The notes under the pieces: generated by a model
Database searches by the model: none
Seen by the model: only the letters and a program-made list of their open reading frames with translations
What the model was told of the DNA's origin: nothing
NCBI RefSeq assembly: GCF_049274025.1
Contig: NZ_JBASRV010000038.1
DNA length: 19,181 bases
Origin: Miniphocaeibacter sp012841535
GTDB taxonomy: Bacteria > Bacillota > Clostridia > Tissierellales > Peptoniphilaceae
Direction: 5' to 3' (one strand)
Made by a program: the position numbers and the translations under genes
Shown: piece after piece, positions 13,877 through 19,181 of the stretch
Layout: every line of letters begins with the position of its first letter
How positions within the stretch are numbered: the stretch's first letter is position 1

Positions 13877-14944
13877 ATGAGAGGATTTGCAATGAAGAAG
13901 ATTGGCGAAGTTGGCTGGGTAGAAAAGGAAGCACCAGCATGTGGACCACTTGATGCTATATGTCGTCCATTGGCAGTGGCTGCATGTACATCAGATATTC
14001 ATACTGTTTACGAAGGTGCAGTTGGTGAAAGAACAGACATGATTCTAGGCCATGAAGCTGTTGGTGAAATTATGGAAGTTGGAGAACTAGTAAAGGACTT
14101 CAAGGTTGGGGACAAGGTTATCATTCCTGCTATTACTCCGGACTGGGGTTCCCTAGAAGCACAGCGTGGATTTGCCCAACATTCTGGAGGCACACTTGGT
14201 GGTTGGAAATTTTCTAATTTCAAAGATGGTGTATTTGCTGAATTATTTCATGTAAACGAAGCTGATGCAAACCTAGCACTTTTACCTGAAGGAATGGATC
14301 CAGCAGAAGCTACCATGATTTCCGATATGATTCCTACAGGATTCCATGGTGTAGAACTTGCAGAAGTTACTTATGGTGAAGATGTGTTAGTTGTAGGTAT
14401 AGGTCCAGTTGGGCTTATGGCAGTTGCTGGTTCAGCCCTTCGAGGAGCTGGAAGAATATTTGGAGTTGGGACAAGGCCTAATTGTGTAGCCCTTGCTAAG
14501 GAATATGGGGCAACAGATATTATTAACTATAAGGATGGCCCAATTGCTGAGCAAGTAATGAAGCTTACAGATAATAAGGGTGTAGATAAAATTATCATAG
14601 CAGGTGGAGATGTAGATACAATCTCCAATGTAATAGATTGTATAATACCAGGCGGTATTATCTCCAATGTTAACTACCTTGGTAGTGGAGAATACGTTAA
14701 GGTTCCAAGGGAAGCTTGGGGTGTTGGAATGGGTCATGTTAGAATAACTGGTGGACTTATGCCAGCAGGACGTATGCGTACAGAAAGACTTGCCAATATT
14801 TTAAGCAATGGCAGGCTTGATGTTTCTGGTATGCTTACACATAAATTTGAAGGCCTTGAAAGTCTTCCAGAAGCACTAGAACTTATGAACCAAAAACCAA
14901 AAGAACTTATTAAGCCAGTTGTTACTTTTTCCTATGACGACTAA
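13877..14944 (+). CDS. adh: NADP-dependent secondary alcohol (isopropanol) dehydrogenase
   Basis: A 355-residue zinc alcohol dehydrogenase closely resembling the Clostridium beijerinckii / Thermoanaerobacter brockii enzyme that interconverts secondary alcohols and ketones (isopropanol/acetone) with NADPH. The catalytic zinc ligands fall at the same numbers as in that enzyme: Cys37, His59 and Asp150, with Glu60. The nucleotide loop is G174-I-G176-PV-G179. The NADP-selecting residues Gly198, Arg200 and Tyr218 are kept, with Thr199 in place of Ser. TPDWGSLEAQRGFAQHSGG and GGWKFSNFKDGVF are family marks. I start at ATG 13877, 7 bases after AGGAGG; the in-frame TTG at 13808 is the -35 box. The gene is complete, with its own promoter and terminator. 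It has no link to the phage genes around it. Confidence 0.95.
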   Translation: MRGFAMKKIGEVGWVEKEAPACGPLDAICRPLAVAACTSDIHTVYEGAVGERTDMILGHEAVGEIMEVGELVKDFKVGDKVIIPAITPDWGSLEAQRGFAQHSGGTLGGWKFSNFKDGVFAELFHVNEADANLALLPEGMDPAEATMISDMIPTGFHGVELAEVTYGEDVLVVGIGPVGLMAVAGSALRGAGRIFGVGTRPNCVALAKEYGATDIINYKDGPIAEQVMKLTDNKGVDKIIIAGGDVDTISNVIDCIIPGGIISNVNYLGSGEYVKVPREAWGVGMGHVRITGGLMPAGRMRTERLANILSNGRLDVSGMLTHKFEGLESLPEALELMNQKPKELIKPVVTFSYDD

Positions 14945-14964
14945 TTATATAATTAAATAGTTTT

Positions 14965-14998
14965 AAAAAAAGACGGTTATTCATAACCGTCTTTTTTT
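14965..14998 (+). terminator. Intrinsic terminator of adh
   Basis: AGACGGTT and AACCGTCT (14971-14978 / 14985-14992) form an 8-bp stem with a 6-base loop. It is flanked by A6 before and a T-run after, so it may work in both directions. It lies about 20 bases after the adh stop codon. Confidence 0.9.
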
Positions 14999-15000
14999 GT

Positions 15001-15332
15001 GCTTAATCACAGTTGTTAGGTAATTGTAATCCAATTGTAACCCTATTGATATATATCAATTATATGATATACGTGTCAAAAAACACGCTTTAATAATAAA
15101 TATTGATATTTGTACCTTGGAAATCTAACACAAACCATATTTTTGCTTGGAATAGGATTTTAACCCTATAGAAATGGAGTTATTCTATCCATTATATAAT
15201 TATAGACTTTTGACACCCTAATCATTATATTCAATTTTAAAAAAATATAATTATATTTTTCTTGATTTTCCTATGCATTACAAAAAAGCAAATGGATAAA
15301 CTATATTTTAGAAATATAGGATAAGGTGTGAT
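15001..15332. other. Intergenic region between adh and ftsH
   Basis: About 330 bases, AT-rich, with no supported gene. It holds a perfect 14-base palindrome TTGATATATATCAA (15046-15059) and a small hairpin CGTGT...ACACG (about 15071-15086). A TTGACA box occurs near 15209, but I see no -10 box at the right distance. The ftsH promoter must lie here but I cannot place it. A hidden junction between DNA pieces is possible. Confidence 0.5.
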
Positions 15333-16882
15333 ATGGTGAAAAGAAAAAAATTGGATATTTGTTTTTAATGTTAGCATCAATTATAACTACGGTGATTTTG
15401 TTTAATAAGCATTATCCCTTACTAGGTTTAAATAAAATAAAAGGATATCGATACGGCTTTTGGATTATAAGCATAGTTTTTTTGGTTTATTTTATTCGAT
15501 CCAAAACCAGACCTCAACTAGCACCCTCAGTTATATCTAGTGAAGCTATGTCTGAAGATGATAAGAATAGGTCCAATGTATCTTTTAATGATGTGGCTGG
15601 ATTAGAAGAAATAAAAGAAGAATTACAAGAAACAATAGATTTTATAAACAACCCTAATAAATATAGGAAAATGGGAGCAAAAATACCAAAAGGGGTTTTG
15701 TTCTATGGTCCTCCCGGTACTGGTAAAACCTTGCTCGCAAAAGCAGTTGCAGGTGAAACAAATTCCACATTCTTATATTCTAGCGGTTCAGAATTCGTGG
15801 AAAAATATGTGGGTATAGGGGCTAAAAGAGTAAGAACTTTGTTCGAAAAAGCAAAAAAAGAAGCCCCAAGCATTATTTTTATAGATGAAATTGATGCAAT
15901 AGGTACAAAAAGAAATTTGGAATCCAATAATGAAAAAGATCAAACCTTAAATCAATTATTGGTTGAAATGGATGGCTTTAATACTGATGAAACAGTTATA
16001 GTTATTGGAGCAACCAATAGATTAGATTTATTAGATGAGGCCTTGTTAAGACCTGGTAGGTTTGACAGGCATATATATATAGGAAATCCAAATATGAAGG
16101 CTCGAGAAAAAATACTAGAAGTCCATACTAAAAATAAGCCCTTAGATAATTCTGTAGATATATTGGATATAGCTAGAAAAACTCATGGCCTATCTGGTGC
16201 CGATCTAGCAAATATTGCTAACGAGGCAGCTATTATAGCAGTAAGAAATAAGAAAAATAAAATAAACCTAGATAATTTCAATGCTGCAGTAGAAAGAGTA
16301 CTAGCGGGACTAGAAATTAAAAATTCAACTGTTTTATTAAAAGAGAAAAAAACCGTTTCAATACATGAGGCTGGTCATGCTTTAGTTTCTAAGATACTTA
16401 AAATAGATATGATTCAAAAGATATCTATAGTACCTAGGGGTAAAGCTTTAGGCTATGTATTAAAGTTCCCAGAAGAGGACAGATATCTTTTAACTAAGCA
16501 GGAATTAATGAATAAAATAGCAGCTTTACTTGCAGGTCGTGCAGCAGAAGAGTTGATTTTCAATGAAGTAACCACAGGTGCTAAAGATGATTTAAATAAG
16601 GCCACTAATCTTGCAAGAGAAATGGTTTGCAGTTATGGAATGAGCCCTTTGGGTTATATGGCAGTAGATGAAAATCATATAAAGCATAATTATGAGGTAC
16701 TAAGAGTTGAAATAAAAAACATATTGGATAAAGCTTATAATAATGCTACAAAATTATTAAAAGAAAATAAAGCTATACTCAATCATATATCCGAGACTTT
16801 GATGGAAGAAGAAACTATTGACAGTGAGAAACTAGATCAAATATTTAAAACATATGAAAAACCTATGGATTATGCAACATAA
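15333..16882 (+). CDS. ftsH: FtsH-type ATP-dependent membrane zinc protease, with apparent N-terminal frameshift
   Basis: A membrane AAA+ protease that extracts and degrades membrane and short-lived proteins. Numbered from TTG 15359 (507 aa): TM helices at about 1-15 and 33-47, Walker A GPPGTGKT 117-124, Walker B with Asp176-Glu177, second region of homology NRLDLLDEALLRPGRFDR, zinc site His336-Glu-Ala-Gly-His340, third ligand Asp411. The loop between the TM helices is only about 17 residues, against roughly 70 in ordinary FtsH, so the extracytoplasmic domain is missing; this looks like a short paralogue. ATG 15333 reads MVKRKK and then hits a stop. One extra A in the A7 run (15344-15350) would join it to the main frame and give a normal 516-residue protein with a proper first TM helix. 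Otherwise initiation at TTG 15359 or ATG 15368 leaves a shortened helix. Confidence 0.9.
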
Positions 16883-16896
16883 ATATAGTTTTTAAT

Positions 16897-16930
16897 AAAA
16901 AATGGGCGATTTTAAAATCACCCATTTTTT
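16897..16930. terminator. Bidirectional terminator shared by ftsH and thrS
   Basis: AAAAAATGGG (16897-16906) pairs with CCCATTTTTT (16921-16930). The inner GATTTT/AAAATC extends the stem past one C-A mismatch. The A-run and T-run on the two sides serve both converging genes. Confidence 0.9.
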
Positions 16931-16954
16931 ATATTCCAAGTAATGCTATTTGAT

Positions 16955-18561
16955 TTATTTTTTGTTTTCTATCTCTTCTAATAGGATTTCTTCGAATTCA
17001 TCTAATTTAAACTCTCCAATATCCCCCTTATCTCTTTTGTTCACAGACACTGATTTTTCTTCTACCTCTTTTTCCCCTACTATCAACATATAAGGAATTC
17101 TCTTGAGCCTTGCTTCCCTAATCTTGTATCCAACTTTTTCAGCCCTGTCGTCTATGTTAACTCTGATACCTTTCTTTTCCATTTGTTCTTTAATTTTATA
17201 GCCATAATCATTGAATTTATCAGATATAGGTAAAATTGTAGCCTGTATTGGTGCAAGCCATGCTGGAAACTTTCCTGCATAATGTTCTATTAATATGCCC
17301 ATAAACCTCTCAATACTACCTAATATTGTTCTATGAATCATAACTGGACGTTTCTTTTCGTTGTCTTTGTCAATATAGCTTAAATCAAATCTCTCTGGCA
17401 TTTGAAAATCTAATTGTATAGTACCACACTGCCATGTTCTTCCTATAGCATCCTCTAGATGATAGTCAATTTTTGGTCCATAAAATGCTCCATCGCCTTC
17501 ATTTACTATATATTCTATTCCTTTTTCTTCTAAGGCCTCTCTCAAACCATTTGTAGCTATTTCCCACTGTTCATCTGTTCCCATAGAATTTTCTGGTTTT
17601 GTGGACAATTCTACATTGTACTTGAATCCAAATATATCATATATATAGTCTGCTAAATCTATTATCTCCATAATCTCAGATTTAACTTGGGATGGTAGGG
17701 CATATACATGTGCATCATCTTGAGTAAAACTTCTAACCCTCATCAATCCATGTAATGCACCTGAAAGCTCATGCCTATGCACCAGGCCTAGCTCTCCCCA
17801 TCTAAGTGGCAAGTCTCTATAACTATGCATTTTAGACTTATAAATCAATATAGATCCAGGACAATTCATAGGCTTTATAGCATAATCTTTTTCATCTATT
17901 TCTGTGAGATACATATTTTCCTTATAATGGTCCCAGTGACCAGATCTATGCCATAATTCCTCGCTTAGAATCATAGGCGTTTTTAATTCTCCATAACCTC
18001 TTTTAACGTGTTCTTTTTTCCAAAAATCTTCTAATTCATTTCTAACTATCATGCCATTTGGGTGAAAGAATGGGAAACCTGGGCCTTCCTCATGTATAGT
18101 AAATAGCTCTAGCTCTTTCCCCAATTTCCTATGATCTCTTTTTTTGGCTTCTTCTAATCTATTCACATACGCCTTTAAATCTTTTTGTTTTTCATAAGTT
18201 GTTCCATATATTCTTTGAAGCATTTTGTTGTTTTCATCACCACGCCAATAGGCTCCAGCGATACTTAATAGTTTGATTGCTTTAACCTTTTTAGTATCAT
18301 ATAAATGGGGTCCTGCACATAAATCAATAAATTCTCCCAATTTATAAAAAGATATTTCTTCATCCTCAGGAAGATTTTCAATTAAATCAACTTTATATTC
18401 TTCACTTTTTTCTTTAAAGAATTCTAAAGCCTCATCTCTTGACATAACAAATCTTTCTAAAACATGACTTTCTTTAGCTATCTTAACCATTTCATCTTCA
18501 ATCTTTTCTAAATCATCAGGTGTAAATCTATGCTCTGTATCAAAATCATAGTAAAACCCAT
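16955..18561 (-). pseudogene. thrS: Threonyl-tRNA synthetase, N-terminally truncated
   Basis: Charges tRNA-Thr. The minus-strand frame runs from the stop near 16955 to the amidase joint at about 18561, where it reads GFYYDFDTEHRFTPDDLEK and is cut. Numbered from the first methionine of the remaining frame (18490): zinc ligands Cys210, His261 and His386 (E. coli Cys334, His385, His511, a constant offset of 124-125); class II motif 2 RVRSFTQDDAH; motif 3 GSIERFMGILIEHY; and a complete anticodon-binding domain. CAGPH (58-62) of the editing site is present. By this offset about 100 residues are missing: the TGS domain and the HxxxH half of the editing site. No start codon, promoter or T-box leader remains. 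The catalytic core could fold but would lack proofreading. A full copy is expected elsewhere in the genome. Confidence 0.92.
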
Positions 18562-18942
18562 ACTGATGTTACCTATTTTAATAAGGTTTATAAAGAAGCT
18601 GTCGAACTATGTGTGTATCTTTGCAAGCTCTATAATCTTACTGAAAAAGATATCATTGGACACTATGAAGGACATCAAAAAGGAATAGCCAGTAACCACA
18701 GCGACCCTAGAAATTGGTTTCCAAAGCACGGTAAAAGTATGGATACTTTTAGGGCAGATGTTAAGGCAACACTATGTTGCAAAAATGATTCAAAAAAGAC
18801 ACCTGCATCTCCCCCATCATCCTCCCCTACTAAACTCTATAGAGTTCAAGTAGGAGCATTTGCTGTTAAAGCTAATGCAGATGCTATGCTAAAAAAGGTT
18901 AAGGCTGCAGGTTTTACTGATGCCTTTATAAAAACTGAATAA
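18562..18942 (+). pseudogene. N-acetylmuramoyl-L-alanine amidase endolysin, 3' part with SPOR-like tail
   Basis: Continues the amidase frame broken at 12844: it reads TDVTYFNKVYKEAVELC directly from the joint, then LTEKDIIGHYEGHQKGIAS and NHSDPRNWFPKHGKSMDTF, which holds the remaining zinc-site residues of the amidase_2 domain (the His of SNHSD, with Asp where some relatives have Cys). A Ser/Pro/Thr linker (PASPPSSSPTK) leads to LYRVQVGAFAVKANADAMLK, a SPOR-type peptidoglycan-binding tail, here only about 35 residues, as in several clostridial phage amidases. Joined to the 5' part it gives a protein of about 240 residues. There is no ribosome-binding site or real start here; GTG 18613 is internal. 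Confidence 0.9.
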
Positions 18943-18965
18943 TTAAATTTTTACTACGGATTTTC

Positions 18966-18999
18966 CCCCTCACTGTCCTTTAGATAGTGAGGGGTTTTT
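18966..18999 (+). terminator. Intrinsic terminator after the lysis genes
   Basis: CCCCTCACT and AGTGAGGGG (18966-18974 / 18986-18994) form a 9-bp GC-rich stem with an 11-base loop, followed by T5. It lies 24 bases after the amidase stop and should end the late transcript. Confidence 0.93.
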
Positions 19000-19027
19000 C
19001 TATTGCCTCTCAGAGGGAGGTAAATCC

Positions 19028-19181
19028 ATGAATGAATTACAAAAAGAAAAGATTATAGAATTTAGACAACTAGGACTCAGTTATTCAAAAATTGCTGATG
19101 CTCTTGGCATCTCAATAAATACAATTAAGTCTTTTTGTAGAAGAAACAATCTAGGCGGTTACGTTGGAAAAGGGAATAAAA
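19028..19181 (+). CDS. Small helix-turn-helix protein (3' end outside window)
   Basis: The first 51 codons of a protein that begins MNELQKEKIIEFRQLGLSYS and contains a sigma-region-4-like helix-turn-helix, KIADALGISINTIKSFCRRN. A strong GAGGGAGG ribosome-binding site (19013-19020) precedes the ATG. Small proteins of this kind are often found in clostridial prophages and integrative elements just before a serine recombinase gene, so the recombination module probably starts here. The end is cut by the window, so full length and function cannot be judged. Confidence 0.8.
   Translation, partial: MNELQKEKIIEFRQLGLSYSKIADALGISINTIKSFCRRNNLGGYVGKGNK

Larger units (their letters stand above)
12845..18561. 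other. Patchwork block of bacterial DNA splitting the amidase gene
   Basis: About 5.7 kb with genes on both strands and no phage function. Both edges fall inside genes: the left edge cuts the glycosyltransferase and the right edge cuts thrS. A third joint at about 13355-13371 fuses parts of two unrelated genes. There are no terminal inverted repeats (the left end starts AATCATCATA; the right end, read inward, starts ATGGGTTTTA), no target duplication and no transposase or integrase. Rejoining the flanks gives an intact amidase frame lacking perhaps 1-2 codons. The borders are accurate to a few bases. Assembly or library chimerism is the simplest reading; a real rearrangement cannot be excluded. 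Confidence 0.75.

Noticed and set aside
14432..14737. Minus-strand open frame inside adh
   Set aside because: It lies wholly within a well-supported dehydrogenase gene and shows no motif or ribosome-binding site of its own.
12845..18561. The block as an insertion sequence, transposon or integron-like cargo element
   Set aside because: There is no transposase, recombinase, terminal inverted repeat or target-site duplication, and genes are cut at both ends and in the middle.
12845..18561. The block as a group I or II intron or intein in the amidase gene
   Set aside because: There is no reverse transcriptase, homing nuclease or intron core, the left edge runs into stop codons within 14 codons, and the content is ordinary genes on both strands.
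18613..18942. An independent small SPOR-domain protein starting at GTG 18613
   Set aside because: Amidase sequence continues upstream to the joint at 18562 and there is no ribosome-binding site; it is the 3' half of the split amidase.

Overview
The window is AT-rich, with strong AGGAGG-type ribosome-binding sites and clostridial-type gene content, so it points to a low-GC Gram-positive bacterium (Clostridia or Tissierellia-like). This is an inference from composition and family resemblance; no rRNA gene or other taxonomic marker is present.

Positions 1-12844 and 18562-19181 read as one prophage (or phage) late region of an HK97-like, long-tailed phage. All genes are on the plus strand and tightly packed. 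The order is: portal (5' cut by the window edge), ClpP-like head protease, major capsid protein, a small unknown protein, gp6-like connector, SPP1 gp16-like head closure protein, HK97 gp10-like protein, tail terminator, major tail protein with an extra C-terminal helical domain, tail assembly chaperone G with a -1 frameshift product GT, tape measure, Dit, Tal-like tail protein, a large unrecognised tail-tip protein, holin, amidase endolysin. A strong terminator follows the amidase, then the start of a small helix-turn-helix protein of the kind that often precedes prophage recombinases.

The amidase gene is cut in two. Its first 112 codons end at about 12844 and its last 126 codons resume, in frame, at about 18562. 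The 5.7 kb between is not phage-like and looks like a patchwork of bacterial chromosomal DNA: the C-terminal part of a group-4 glycosyltransferase (minus strand), the N-terminal part of a membrane protein (minus strand), a complete secondary alcohol dehydrogenase gene with its own promoter and terminator, an FtsH-type membrane protease with an apparent one-base frameshift near its start, and threonyl-tRNA synthetase (minus strand) lacking about 100 N-terminal residues. The glycosyltransferase and thrS are cut at the borders of the block. I see no transposase, terminal inverted repeats or target-site duplication. Chimeric assembly or library joining is the simplest explanation; illegitimate recombination into the prophage is the alternative.

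Within the phage part, the most informative details are a canonical A AAA AAC slippery site for gpG/gpGT, a hairpin with a T-run just before the tape-measure start, twelve 11-residue repeats in the tape measure, and a FIVAR-like domain on the tail tube protein. I saw no tRNA genes, CRISPR array or insertion sequence.
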